Position numbers and translations under genes: made by a program. A DNA stretch of 64,000 nucleotides. It comes from Erodium maritimum. Lineage: Eukaryota; Streptophyta; Magnoliopsida; Geraniales; Geraniaceae. Shown piece after piece: positions 33,255-44,791 of this stretch. Under the pieces are notes generated by a model. The model saw only the letters and a list, made by a program, of their open reading frames with translations. It had not been told where the DNA came from and searched no databases. The stretch lies in contig OY997591.1 in the NCBI GenBank assembly GCA_963921825.1, positions 33,625,825-33,689,824 of the forward strand, read 5' to 3'. The first letter of the stretch is position 1, and each line of letters starts with the position of its first letter.

Positions 33255-34217
33255 ATCAATTCACAATTTTAATTTTTTCCGCTTCGTTTAAACTTCGATT
33301 GGCTTCAAACTTGCGCCAATATTTATGTTTTTCAAGGGCTTTCTATCTAGATTTGTCATAATTATATTTTGAACCACAATTTTTTTTTATATTTTAGGGC
33401 TCATTTAAAAAAAATTAGATCTTAGTAATTTTTATCAGCACTTTACACTGGTTTTATCAACACTTTACACTAATTTTATCAACATTGGATACTAGGTTTG
33501 TCGCCTCATTTTTAAAAATTGAACATGATTTATTTTTTTCCGCTTCGTTTGAACTTCGATTGACTTCAAACTTGCAACATTATCTTTTTTTTCTCAAAGG
33601 TTTTCTATCAAGATCAGTGATGAATATGTTTTGTGAAGCATGACAAATAAATTATTTCGAGACTGATTTAAAAAATATATATATCTGGGTAATTTTTATC
33701 AACAGTGTACACTAGTTTTATCAACACGTTACACTAGTTTAATCATATTACTCTCCAAAAACTAAACATGATTTTTATCACTTTATCACGTGTTTTTTTA
33801 TGAACACTAATTTTATCAACACTCAACACTAGGTTTATCACTAAATTACATGTGTTTTATCACCCCATCATGTGTTTTTTTATCAACATTAAACTCTAGT
33901 TTATCACCCTTATTATCAAAATTAAACATGATTTTTATCACCTCATCACTTGTTTTTTATCGCCTCATTACATGGTTTTTATCAACATTTTAGCATTAGT
34001 TTGATTACCCCTGATATAAAACATTTGTTAGTCAAGATTTATCAACACTCAACATTATTTTTATCACCCCGATATAACTTTTTATTTTCGTGTTTCAAAA
34101 TATATTCTTAACTGATTTTGATTTAAAGCCCTTGGAAAAAGAAAAATATTGGCGTAAGTTTGAAGCTAATCGGAGTTCAAACGAATCGGGAAATATTAAA
34201 TTAGTGAATTGGTTGAA
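33255..34217. mobile_element. AT-rich inverted-repeat element with TTTATCAACA repeats
   Basis: An arm at 33255-33377 (containing CGCTTCGTTTAAACTTCGAT) returns inverted at 34095-34217. A further direct copy of the arm lies at about 33531-33640. The space between holds about nine degenerate units around TTTATCAACACTTTACACTAG. There is no coding frame. I could not fix the ends or a target duplication, so the superfamily is unknown. From 33013 to 33254 I see nothing recognisable. Confidence 0.6.
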
Positions 34218-34222
34218 TAAAA

Positions 34223-34235
34223 AATTGGCACTAGT
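34223..34235. repeat. Target-site duplication, left copy, of the 34236-36050 retroposon
   Basis: AATTGGCACTAGT here and at 36051-36063 are identical. The flanking A runs may extend the duplication to about 16-19 bp. Confidence 0.88.
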
Positions 34236-36050
34236 ACTATGGCGACAGCGTCGATCGCTCGGGCTCACCGGCAACATCGCCGGCAACGTGTTGCTCAGTC
34301 CATAGTAGCCTTCTCCTCCTTCAGTACTACCATGCTATCTCTGTGTCGTGAGTTTTTATCAATTGTTCCTGTTTTGGACGATGGGCACAAGTCTGCTGGT
34401 ATGGATGCCGGTAAAACGGTGGCCGGTAAAACGAAGAGGGTCGGCAAAGCAAAGGTAGTCGGTAAAGCTGGCAAAGTGAAGGTCAAAGCAAAAAGGGGTA
34501 TGACTGAGGAGCGTCCACGACTTCTCTGGCGGTTTCTGTAGCTCCGGTTGGGGAAATCTCTCAGCCTCTGTTTCAGGAACCGCAAACAGAGGAGGACATA
34601 AACAAGAGTTGCAGGGTATTCATCTACAACCTGCCTTGGGGGACGACGTCGGAGTGGGTGCGCAACTCTCTATCTGCATTTGGTGAGGTGTTTGATGTTA
34701 AAGTCGTCACAAAACCAAATCGGAAAGGGCGTTTGTTCGGGTTCGTAGAGTTCGCCAACTCGTCCTCGGCGTCGCAGGCGATCCAAATACTGAATGGGTT
34801 TAAGGTAAATGGCTACAAGCTTTTGGTTGCCATGGATCGTGTGTCACAAAGCTCAACAACTTTGCCGGCGAAGGAAGACGGTCGTTTGTCACATAGCTCA
34901 GACTGCTTGCCGGAGAAGGAAGGGGTTCGGGTCAGCGGGGATCACGAGCGGGATCGTCGTCACGTGGATGGTGGCGTATCAAATTCAAATCCCGTGATTC
35001 CAGCTGCTGATAGTGATCATTTGATTGATAATGATACTCTGTTTCCAAAAGAAACGCGATCGCATCCGGAATCGCGCGAAGAAGACGGCGTTCAAGGAAT
35101 AGGGTGAGCTGGACCGATACATTTGGTAACTGGATCGGTTGCAGGCCCAGTTTTTGGTGCTCTTGGGCTTCATGGATCAGCAGCCCATAAGCTTGTTTTT
35201 GATCCAATTACTGATCCAAAAGCTGGAATGGTTGCAATTGACGGGCCAATCGGTGGCCCAGACCCAAGTGCTCAGAAACCAGTCAGGGATCCGAGATTGT
35301 TTGATGTTTTTAAACGCATCGACACTGATTTGTCTTCGTGTAAGGGCATTTCTCTGATTGGGCTTGAGGTGGATAATACCACTCAAGCCTAGCTTGGGCG
35401 GACTGCTACTCACCTCATTAGATGTCTAGGGATGCAATTCGTGTGACGATAGGTGATGGAGGATCCCTTGTGGAACAAGATGGAAGTCCGTGGAAAGACA
35501 TCCTTCTGAGTAAAACAAGTATCCCCATAGAGGTTCCAAGGAAACGCGGTCGTCCAAAAAAAGGACAACCAAAAAAGACGGCTCCTCCAACAGTCTTTTA
35601 CCAGACAAGAGCCAAAACATCAGCTGACAAAAGGGGTCAAGCGGGCGGTTTCACTATCGATATTGATAAACAAAGTAAAGATGGAACGTGGAGCTTTAGC
35701 AAGCGATTTGTGAAGAAGGCTGTTGCCAAGTCCACTGTTTTTGAATCCCTACAGCAGGTTGAGTCGGAGGAGGAACCCGAAGATAGCGAGATTGAGGTTT
35801 TTCTGGAAGCGTTTTCAGGAAATTCAACTCCTGTTTCGGTTTCTAACCGATTTCTCTGCTTAAATCCGGATAGGAAGTAGGCAAGGAGGGCGGTGCTCTG
35901 TTTCGTTTGCTTTTTTGTTCTTTGTTTTTTAGTTTTGCTATTCGCTTGTTTCAGTTTGGGGAAAAGGTCCCTGTAAGGATCGTTTTTCTTGCATCGTTTT
36001 ACTCTCTTGTAGAACGTTTGCCTAATAAATTTTTCGCTTATCAAAAAAAA
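34236..36050 (+). mobile_element. 1.8-kb RT-less retroposon encoding an RRM protein
   Basis: It has a perfect 13-bp or longer target duplication and a 3' poly(A) run (36043-36050) after CCTAATAAATTT, which resembles a polyadenylation signal. Such ends are made by LINE-type target-primed reverse transcription. The coding part is an L1 ORF1-like protein, and no endonuclease or RT is present. It is either an ORF1-only derivative of an RRM-type plant L1 or a processed copy of a host RRM gene. The first ATG lies three bases inside the element. Confidence 0.78.
34239..35880 (+). pseudogene. RRM plus AT-hook-like protein, broken (L1 ORF1-like)
   Basis: The part from ATG 34239 is basic (GKTKRVGKAKVVGKAGKVKV, about residues 64-83). 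After a frame change near 34500-34541 comes an RRM with RNP2-like VFIYNLPWG (about 34619) and RNP1-like KGRLFGFVEF (about 34724), so it should bind RNA. An in-frame TGA lies at 35105-35107, after which the same frame stays open to 35392. A second frame change leads to 35422-35880, which holds PRKRGRPKKGQPKK, an AT-hook core (RGRP) that would bind AT-rich DNA, and ends in an acidic tail. RRM-bearing ORF1 is known in plant L1 elements. ORF2 does not follow. A host-gene retrocopy remains possible. Confidence 0.65.
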
Positions 36051-36063
36051 AATTGGCACTAGT

Positions 36064-36475
36064 CCACATAGCATCATGCTATTACAATTATATCATTGTT
36101 TGTGTGAGAAAGGATAAAGTGGCGTGCATTTGGGTGGAATTGGGGTGATAATGTGACATCATGGTGAATGTTGTATCTTAGGTGTGTGTGGCTTGGATTG
36201 ATTCATACAACTTTTAGGATAAGAGGAGTTTCTAGCCGATTTTCCGTCATCTTTAATACCCCTTTTTTTTATTGATAACACCTTTTAGTACCCCTAATGT
36301 ATTGGTAACGCTCTGGATAAAATTTTGGTCAAATTTACGTCATTTTGATGATATGTGACTAATTCATAAGGAGTATTATATGTACGGTTATCAGTACATA
36401 AGAGGTATTAAATGATATGTGACCAATTTATAAAGGGTACTAAATGACAATTACCAAAACGGAGGGACTGTTATT
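36064..36475. other. Non-coding stretch before Gypsy G
   Basis: AT-rich, no open frame of note. Between 36240 and 36470 similar phrases recur loosely (TATGTGACTAATTCATAAGG; TATGTGACCAATTTATAAAGG), suggesting an old repeat fragment. It continues after the element at 43875. Confidence 0.4.
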
Positions 36476-36480
36476 GAACG

Positions 36481-39404
36481 TGTCACGCCCCAAATTCAGT
36501 AGAACCGAACCCGGAACGCGAACGTTTAAGACAATAAAACATTTTCAAACCCTTTAAAATAAATCACTTTAAAACCACCGTTTAGTTAATCAAAATAATA
36601 ATTTACAACTCAAAAGTACGTCCAAACAAGCGGACAACATACAAGGCGTATGTCGCTACACTCAAAAAGGAAACACGGACTCCCGCTCCTAGCTCTTCAA
36701 GCTTCGAGAGCTCACCTAGTCCGTCCCGCGACCAATACCTGTAGGAAAAGCAGCTAGGGGTGAGCGTTCGCTCACCACCACGGATAACAGACTGACTACG
36801 ACATACTAGCAGACAATGACGGTAACACCAACAACAACCCAAACACCGGGGTCTACTATCCCCAAACTCAAGTAACCCGACTGACACACAAACTGTTACT
36901 TTCCTCAACCGACTCAACACCCGGACACGTAATGTAGACCCGACACAACGATTATGACTTCCTCCAAAGACACGAAAGATAACCATGCACACCCAAGATC
37001 ACAAAGGATCGCACACCAAACAAGATCGCAAAGGATCGCACTCCAGCAACTCAGTCCCCACGCAACTTTTCCCAACACGACGGTTGAATCAGGCGGTCGA
37101 CCTGTCGCACTTTTCCCGACACGTAGTCGGATCAGGCGGTCGACCTGTCACCACCACACATGCATTGCCAGAACCCCTTTACTCTCCGGCGGGCCCCCTA
37201 CCTCGTCTGAACATGCATACGCGCGCGATCACGGGACCCCCTTTATTATGAGGCGGGCCCCCAACCTCAGGTAACCACAATCACAACCACAAGCAAAGTT
37301 CAACCGACAGCAACAACACAAGTTTAACACTTCACAGGCACTCATGGCCACCCAAGACACCCACGGTAAAACACGGGTTCAACAACCCCACGGGCACTCA
37401 TGGTCACCCAAGACACCAACGGTAAAACACGGGTTCAACAACCCCACGGGCACTCATGGCCACCCAAGACACACCAACAGTAAAACACGGGTTCAACAAC
37501 CCCATGGGCACTCATGGCCACCCAAGACACACCAACAGTAAACTACGGGCTCTCGTGGCCACCCAAGACACAAACAGTAAAGTACGGGCTCTCATGGCCA
37601 CCTAAGACACAGACAGTAAAGTACGGGCTCTCATGGCCACCCAAGACACAAACAGTAAAGTACGGGCTCTCATGGCCACCCAAGACACAAACTAAACAAT
37701 CAACCTCCGGGCATAACCAAATGCCTCCAGTAATTCCAATATCGAAAGTTCACTGCTCCTACGACACTACTAAGTGTCACATGCATTTCTATTGTTCGAT
37801 ACGTTCCCGTATCATACGACACCAAACGGTGTCGCCTGCCTTTTTATTATTTGATAAACTTACTTAACCCACGATACCCAAGTGTCACATGCATTTCTAC
37901 TGTTAACTTTCCCTAGTCAGGGCCGAGATCCGGCTACTTTTCCCTACCTCGTATGCTTTCCCCAAAAGCTCACAATCAAGCTCCAGCGTGATCTCGATCA
38001 CTCTCCTAGCTTTCCCTTTCCTCTGTCGGTGGCACGATCTAATAAGAACACAATTTAAAACACTTTTAAGCTCGCAGGCATAAATTGAATTTTAATAAAC
38101 TTGACGCCCAAACGTAACCCCGACAATATAGATCACTACCAAACTTCCCAATTACTCGACATTTTTGATAATGGATCTGGAAAGGCCCGTTTCGCCCGAC
38201 CCGGCGAATGTGCCCGGGATTGGAAAACGTCCTTCCGGGGCTCCGAAAATTCCCGTTTTCATTTCTACGGTCTTAGAATAATTCAAGCGTTCCTATGCGC
38301 TCGACGGAATCAAATTCCGACTTCCGAGTAATTTAATTCACGTTTAAAGTTTCTAAACCCGTCATTTACAACTTTTACAATTTAATTCCAAATTTCGATC
38401 CGGGTGTGGATTAACTACTTGGGGAACGTCCTAAACCACCCGAACACAAAAACCCGATACCCGAGCGTGTGGGCCCCACCCGGCCATCTTTAGCCGTGGG
38501 TGGCTAGGGCCGGTTTGGGGCCGGTCCACCATGGTGGTGGCCGGTCCTAGCTTCGGCCAGCCACCCTACAAGTCTGGCCAGCCACCATACACGGTGGTCG
38601 GAGCTCCCCCGAACCTCCGGTCACCAGAAAACGTTCAATCTTCGCTCCAAAATGTCCCCAACGAACCCCACACCTCAACTCATCCAAAAACTACTAGTTT
38701 TAACCCAAACCCTAACTTTCAAACTTAACAAAATGAAAAACAGTTAGATGCTCGCCGTAGAGAATGACAGTGTGAGCTTGATTCTTCTATCGTTGAGACG
38801 ATCCACCGGTTTGATCGTCGGGAAAAGCCACAAATCTCCAAACTCTCTTCTCTTTTTCTCCCTTTCTTCTCTCTTCTTTTCTCTCTCTAAAAACTCTTTT
38901 TTCCCTTTTTTTTTTTAATGTTGGCCGAACCCCCCCCCCCCTGATGTAGTCTTCTTGTTTTGTCCCAAAAACCTAACACCACAACTTGGATGACAAGTGG
39001 CAAGTGGGTCCCACACCTTTTTGGAACATATCTTCTAGATATTTTCCATCTAGATTCGCGAAGTTCGGCTGTTTCGGGCCCCGAACGGGCACTTTTTCCA
39101 AGCAATTACGAAACTTCACGGGCTACAAGGAAACGGCTCAACTAAGACCGCTGCGACGACGGATAAGCTTTTTGGATCCAAAACGTCGATCGGTTGACTT
39201 TGCCAGCAAAAGTCAACATTTCCCAAATTGGTCAGAAAGTTGCCCTGAGTCCCCCGGAACTCACTTTGGTCGATATCGGGGTCAACTTAAGTCCGGTATG
39301 ACCCTCGGGGTCAAATTTAGGTTCATTTAAGTGTTTGTCCAAATTTTTTAAATTTTCCTGTTTTTCGCCGATTTGACTGGCGTTGACCGGGAGTGGTTAT
39401 TACA
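36481..39404 (-). repeat. 3' LTR of Gypsy G (2,924 bp)
   Basis: It runs from TGTCACGCCCC to GTTATTACA; on the minus strand it begins TGTAATAACCACTCCC. It belongs to the same LTR family as the solo LTR at 57133-61460. Confidence 0.92.
37341..37690. repeat. Minisatellite in the LTR of Gypsy G
   Basis: Units of 56-58 bp start CTCATGGCCACCCAAGACAC at 37341, 37397, 37453 and 37511; then about four shorter units of roughly 39 bp follow to 37690. The plus-strand frames read here (rich in HSWPPKT) come from the repeat and are not genes. Confidence 0.88.
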
Positions 39405-39425
39405 ATCTACCCCCTTAAAGGAATT
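39405..39425 (-). other. Polypurine tract of Gypsy G
   Basis: On the minus strand CCTTTAAGGGGGTAGAT abuts the TGTAATAACC start of the 3' LTR. Confidence 0.85.
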
Positions 39426-39454
39426 TCGTCCGCGAAATTTAAAACAGACGTACC

Positions 39455-40725
39455 TCAGGAAACGAACAAGGCGGGGTACTTCGCGCGAACCTCGTCCTCG
39501 CGCTCCCAAGTCGACTCAGCTCCGTGGTGCCGCCACTGCACCCGGACTAGGCGGATAACCTTGCCATGCAGGACCTGCTCCCGTGTATCCATGATTCGAA
39601 CCGGCTGCTCCTCATAAGAGACATCGTCAGCCACCTCGATATCTGCCCACTCAATGACGTGGGAGGGGTCCGCATTGTACTGCCGCAACTTGGACACGTG
39701 GAAGACGTTATGGACTCTCCCAAGTTGCGGTGGTAACGCCAGACGATAGGCCACTGCTCCCACTCTGCTCAAGACTCCAACGGGCCAATGTACCGCGGGG
39801 CTAACTTGCCCTCGCTGCGTCTGAACCGTACCAGTCCCTTCCTCGGGCTCACCTTCAGGAACACGTGATCACCGACTGCGAACTCAAGAGGTAGACGTCG
39901 TCTGTCGGCATAGCTCTTCTGCCGACTCTGTGCGGTCTTCAACCGCTCGCGTATCAGCGCGACCTTATCTGTCGTCTCTCTGACAAGATCTGGCCCCAGC
40001 AGAATCTTGTCCCCCACCTCTGCCCAACACACTGGCGATCGACACGGCCTCCCATACAACGCTTCAAACGGTGCTATCCCGATACTGGCCTAGAAGCTGT
40101 TGTTGTAGGAGAACTCGACAAACAACAGGTGGGTCTCCCATGATCCCCTGAAGTCCAGCACACATGCCCGCAGCATGTCTTCCAAGATCTGAATAGTGCG
40201 CTCGGACTGACCGTCTGTCTGGGGATGGTGTGTTGTACTGAGTAGAACCTCGGTCTCCAATGCGGTCTACAGACTCGGCCAAAATCTGGATGTGAAACGA
40301 GGATCCCTGTCAGACACTATCGAAAAAGGGACCCCATGGAGACGCACTATCTCCTGAATGTACAGGCTGCTCAACTTGTCGACCGGATTAGTCATCCTCA
40401 TAGCCAGGAAATAGGCCGACTTGGTCAACCGATCGACTACTACCCATACGACGTCGTTTCCCTTCGGCGATCTCGACAGTCCACTCACGAAGTCTATCGT
40501 GATATGCTCCCACTTCCACTGGGCAATCAGCAGTGGCTGCAATAATCCGGCCTTCACCTGCTGACAGACGAGACATCTCGACACAAATTCCGCGACCGCT
40601 CTCCGCATCCCGCTCCACCAGAAATGCCGCCTGATGTCACGGTACATCTTGGTGCCACCCGGGTGCACTGTAAGACGGGAATGATGTGACTCTCGCAACA
40701 CGTCGTCTCTACAGTCGCCCGTCAC
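39455..40725 (-). pseudogene. Integrase and chromodomain of Gypsy G
   Basis: From the upstream end: HHCC-type zinc-region pieces ([10 protein letters not shown] and CLVCQQVK, about 40665-40550), integrase core pieces ([12 protein letters not shown], about 40500; [11 protein letters not shown], about 40310) and the C-terminal GPY-like part (KLAPRYIGP, about 39790). The element ends in a chromodomain-like tail (VQWRHHGAESTWE, about 39535). In chromoviruses the chromodomain steers insertion to heterochromatin. Parts are broken apart and cannot make a protein. Confidence 0.85.
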
Positions 40726-40752
40726 GAATAACCCTCCTTGATACCGTAACCC

Positions 40753-42323
40753 CTAATCACCACTGATTTCCCAGCCTACCACCTTGTCACCACTGACAAC
40801 CCTCTCTCGAATCTCTGACGTCTCGACGTCCTCCGACTGCGCCTCCAATACTCGGGCAAGCAGTGAGGGCTGAGCCACCAGTGAGCACATGGCCACGCCA
40901 CGAGTAATCTCCTCTAGCTCAAGCCCGAACGTGCTCAGTTCCCCCAACATGTCCCACTCTCGGACTGATATACTAGCAAGACTCGGAACCGACTTCCTAC
41001 TCAAGGCGTCGGCGACCACGTTCGCCTTACCCGGATGGTAGTGTAGCTCAAAGTCGTAATCCTCAAGCAGCTCCATCCATCGCCGTTGGCGCATGTTCAG
41101 GTCTCGCTGGGAAAAGATGTACTTGAGGCTCTTGTGATCCGAGAACACCTGAAACCCCTCGCCATACAGATAATACCGCCAGCCCTTTAGCGCGAACACG
41201 ACTGCTGCTAGCTCTAAGTCGTGGGTAGGATAGTTGCGCTCGTGTGTCTTCAACTGCCTAGAGCCATAAGCAACAACTCTTCCCAACTGCATCAGTACAC
41301 AGCCCAGTCCTTCCCTGGACGCGTCACAGTAGACCTCATACCCGATCCCTCGCTCTGGCACTACCAATACTGGAGCGGTAGTCAGACGAGTCTTCAACTC
41401 CTTGAACGCCCGTTCATAATCCTCCGTCCTCCCAAACCCGACTCTCTTGCGCGTCAATAGAGTCATAGGCGCGGCTAGTCGCGCAAAGTCTTGGACAAAC
41501 CGCCGATAATAGCCTGCCAACCCCAGAAAGCTACGGATCTCGAAGACACTTGTGGGTCGTGCCCACTTCGAAACCACGTCGATCTTCGAAGGATCGACCA
41601 GTATACCGTCACGGGATACAATGTGACAGAGGAATTTCACCTCAGCAAGCCAAAACTCGCACTTCTCCAGGTTGGTATAAAGCTGATGCTTGCGCAGCAG
41701 GGTCAAAACAGTTCTCAGATGTCCCTCATGTGCTGCCTCGTTCTACGAGTAGATCAAGATGTCGTCTACGAACACTACCACAAACTAATCTAAGAACGGC
41801 CGGAATATACTGTTCATCAGATCCATGAACGCTGCAGGTGCGTTCGTCAGTCCAAACGGCATCACCAAGAACTCGTAATGCTCGTAGCGTGTCCGGAATG
41901 CAGTCTTTAACACATCCCCCTCTCGGACTCGCGGCTGGTAATATCCGGATCGCAGATCGATCTTCGAGAAGCATGTTGACCCTCTCAACTGGTCGAACAG
42001 GTCATCGATCCTCGGCATCGGGTATCGGTTCTTCACCCTAACCCGGTTCAGCTTCCGGTAATCTATACACATCCGAAGCTCTCCACTCTTCTTCTTCACA
42101 AAGAGTGTTGGTGCTCCCCACGACGATACGCTCGGATAAATCCCTTCTCCTGAAGCTCCTCGAGCTGACGCTTCAGCTCGGTCAACTCTATCGGCGCAAA
42201 CCTGTAAGGCGCCATCGATATCGATGCCGTTCCCAGCACCAGGTCAATCCCGAACTCCAACTCACGTTCTGGTGGCAACCCGCTCAACTCCTCAGGAAAG
42301 ACCTCGGGGAACTCGCACACCAC
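40753..42323 (-). pseudogene. Reverse transcriptase and RNase H of Gypsy G
   Basis: RT pieces in order are [15 protein letters not shown] (about 42170), [11 protein letters not shown] (about 42070), [12 protein letters not shown] (about 41985) and [12 protein letters not shown] (about 41860). RNase H pieces are [12 protein letters not shown] (about 41530), [15 protein letters not shown] (about 41335), [18 protein letters not shown] (about 41210) and ADALSRKSV (about 41000). These are classical Gypsy motifs. The region is broken. Confidence 0.88.
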
Positions 42324-42341
42324 TCGTGGTAACTCTCGGCT

Positions 42342-43190
42342 CTACACAACCGATACTTCCTCCACTGCGGAAAACGCCGACATGAGAACCCCGCTCTTAC
42401 TACCCAGCACACACGACACCTTCGTGTTGCCTGCTGACACTGTCACTCGTCGCCTGTAGCAGTCGATATTGGCTCGATACTTCGCCAGCCAATCCATTCC
42501 CAAGATCACGTCAAAGGTCGTCATTCCCAGCACGAGAAGGTCACCAGGGCAAGGACAGTCTGCGACTGTAATTTTGCAGGCACGACAGACCCTAGTCAAC
42601 AATACATCACCCCCAACTGGGGTGTCCAGGCACAGGGGTGGACTCAATGGCTCTAAACTCAGCCCCAACCTCTCAACACAACTCAACGAAATAAACGAGT
42701 ACGACGCCCCGGTATCAAATAAGAACAACGCCCATAAATGATACAATAAACACGTACCCTGAATGGTCTCGCGGTAGGTAGTGGATGCTGGGGCCCGGGA
42801 GTCGGTAACTGCGTACACTCTTCCCTGTGACGCCTGTTGCCTCTGACCTGGCGCACTGACTGCTGGATACCCAGATCCCTGCTGCTGTCTCGGAACTGGC
42901 GCGCTCGTGGACGGCTGCGAGAACCTCGACTGCTGACTCTGATGTGGGCGACCCCTGGGTGACTGCACTGTACGCGACTGTTGCGGTCGCTGCGCTGACG
43001 TTGCCCCCATTGGCTCATGGCACCTGGTAATAGTGTGCCCAACCCGGCCGCACCGAAAACACCTGGCCTCGTCGGCTCTCGGCCCCGTTTCCATCGGACA
43101 CTCTCGATGCATGTGGCCTGGCTGCCCGCAGCCAAAGCATCTCGGCCGTCTCTCTGAAGCGACTGGCCCCACTAATGCCACCGACCCCAT
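42342..43190 (-). pseudogene. Gag zinc knuckles and protease of Gypsy G
   Basis: Two CCHC knuckles (CFGCGQPGHMHREC, about 43139-43098; CFRCGRVGHTITRC, about 43061-43020) are followed by a Gln/Ser/Pro-rich linker. A retropepsin follows with active-site wording LFDTGASYSFIS (about 42720) and the second motif DVILGMDWLAKY (about 42500). This is the usual gag-pro junction of Tekay-type elements. The rest of gag is not present. Confidence 0.87.
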
Positions 43191-43210
43191 CTGTCTCGCT
43201 CCGCCCTGGG

Positions 43211-43869
43211 TTAGATGCTCACCGTAGAGAATGACAGTGTGAGCTTGATTCTTCTATCGTTGAGACGATCCACCGGTTTTATCGTCGGGAAAAACCACAA
43301 ATCTCCAAACTCTCTTCTCTTTTTCTCCCTTTCTTCTCTCTTCTTCTCTCTAAAAACTCTTTTTTTCCTTTTTTTTTAATGTTGGCCGAATCCCCCCCCC
43401 CCTTGATGTAGTCTTCTTGTTTTGTCCCCAAAACCTAACACCACAACTTGGATGACAAGTGGCAAGTGGGTCCCACACCTTTTTGGAAAATATCAGATTC
43501 GCGAAATTCGGCTGTTTCGGGCCCCGAACGGGCACTTTTTCCAAGAAATTATGAAACTTCACGGGCTACAAGGAAACGGCTCAACTAAGACCGCTGCGAC
43601 AACGGCTAAGCTTTTTGGATCCAAAACGGGCCTCGAACGGACCAAAACGTCGCTCGGTTGACTTTTCCAGCAAAAAGTCAACATTTCCCAAATTGGTCAG
43701 AAAGTTGCCCTGAGTCCCCCGGAACTCACTTTGGTCGATATCGGGGTCAACTTAAGTCCGGTATGACCCTCGGGGTCAAATTTAGGTTCATTTAATTGTC
43801 TGTCCAAATTTTTTAAATTTTCCTGTTTTTCGCCGATTTGACTGGCGTTGACAGGGAGTGGTTATTACA
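43211..43869 (-). repeat. Partial 5' LTR of Gypsy G
   Basis: 659 bp that match 38746-39404, ending GTTATTACA next to the GAACG duplication. Three differences were counted in the first 97 bp. Confidence 0.9.
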
Positions 43870-43874
43870 GAACG

Positions 43875-44749
43875 TTACAAAACGCAAGGGTACAATGTAT
43901 ATTGCTAGTAGAAAATGGGTACAAAGTGTATGTTGGTAGCGAGCCTTTGACCATTAGTGTACCCACCTCCTTGGCTTCCACGGATGCCTGCATTTGAATC
44001 TCCATCCCGATTCTGGGTCAAGATGATCGACTAGTGTTTTTTTTATTTTATATGTTTTGTTCCTTTATACAAAATTAATGATTAATGAGCGGAGATTCAT
44101 GGATGCCCATGGCTTCAAGGACTTGCCTCAGGGAGGGGGGGGGGGTCCCTGGTGAAAGCCAATCCTCCATATTTTATTGATAAGTTCACGTTCGGTCCCA
44201 CTCCACATGGAGAAAAGAGTCCTCCCATGCGATAAAACAGCGTTTAGGTACCACCTTGAGCAGTCTACGTCAATTTCGTCAATTTCTTAGTTTAAATTCT
44301 GCATACATATATGACTTTTTCCAAACCTTTCTAAATGATCGTCATGTCTTATAATTTTTTTTGTTAAGGAATCTTTTGGGGGCCTATTTTATCATTAATA
44401 ATATATGCAATTTTTAGTAAAAAAAAAATGAATAAAGTTTTTTTCTCTAAAAATGCATCTACAATTACACATATAATAGAAAAGATTTTAAAGGTAGTTT
44501 TGACCTTTTTTTTTTGTATTTTTCCTTAAATTAAAATTAAGTCATTCAATCTGCCTCTTTTCTAAAGGATCGAGGTGTATCTCTTTCCTTAAACCGGATG
44601 CTCTATCCACTATACAACTTACATTTTGAAACTTTCAATCGCATCATTCTGCATTGTTACTTAACCACGTTTCCGTGGAGTAATATCGTTCACTAGCAGG
44701 GTCGAACCTTATCATTAGGTGGCATTAGGAAAAAACATAAAAAAATTGC
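43875..44749. other. Non-coding stretch between Gypsy G and an L1 fragment
   Basis: No frame above 60 codons. It has a G run near 44142-44151, AT-rich blocks and the tRNA-like fragment listed next. It continues the sequence interrupted at 36475. Confidence 0.45.
44567..44619 (-). other. Decayed tRNA-like fragment (possible SINE head)
   Basis: On the minus strand GTTGTATAGTGGATAGAGCA (44619-44600) resembles the D-arm/A-box region of a tRNA. CCTCGATCC (44575-44567) resembles a B box with one base missing. The 42-base spacing is right. Acceptor and T stems do not pair, so it is a relic or a chance match. Confidence 0.3.
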
Positions 44750-44766
44750 CTTTTGCGATTACATTT
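44750..44766. repeat. Target-site duplication, left copy, of the 44767-54567 LINE
   Basis: CTTTTGCGATTACATTT is repeated exactly at 54568-54584. A 17-bp exact duplication is typical of LINE insertion. Confidence 0.88.
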
Positions 44767-44791
44767 TTGAAACGGGAAGGAAGTAGTATTA

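Larger units (their letters stand above)
36481..43869 (-). mobile_element. Gypsy chromovirus element G (Tekay/Del-like), minus strand
   Basis: It is bracketed by a perfect GAACG duplication (36476-36480, 43870-43874). Read on the minus strand it has part of the 5' LTR, gag zinc knuckles, protease, RT, RNase H, integrase, chromodomain, polypurine tract and a complete 3' LTR. RT before integrase and a chromodomain at the integrase end identify a Gypsy chromovirus. Shared LTR parts differ by about 2-3%. The body is broken, with at least five breaks, and the upstream LTR is only partial. Confidence 0.92.

Noticed and set aside
37344-37867. Plus-strand frames with repeated HSWPPKT
   Set aside because: Read from the LTR minisatellite of Gypsy G.
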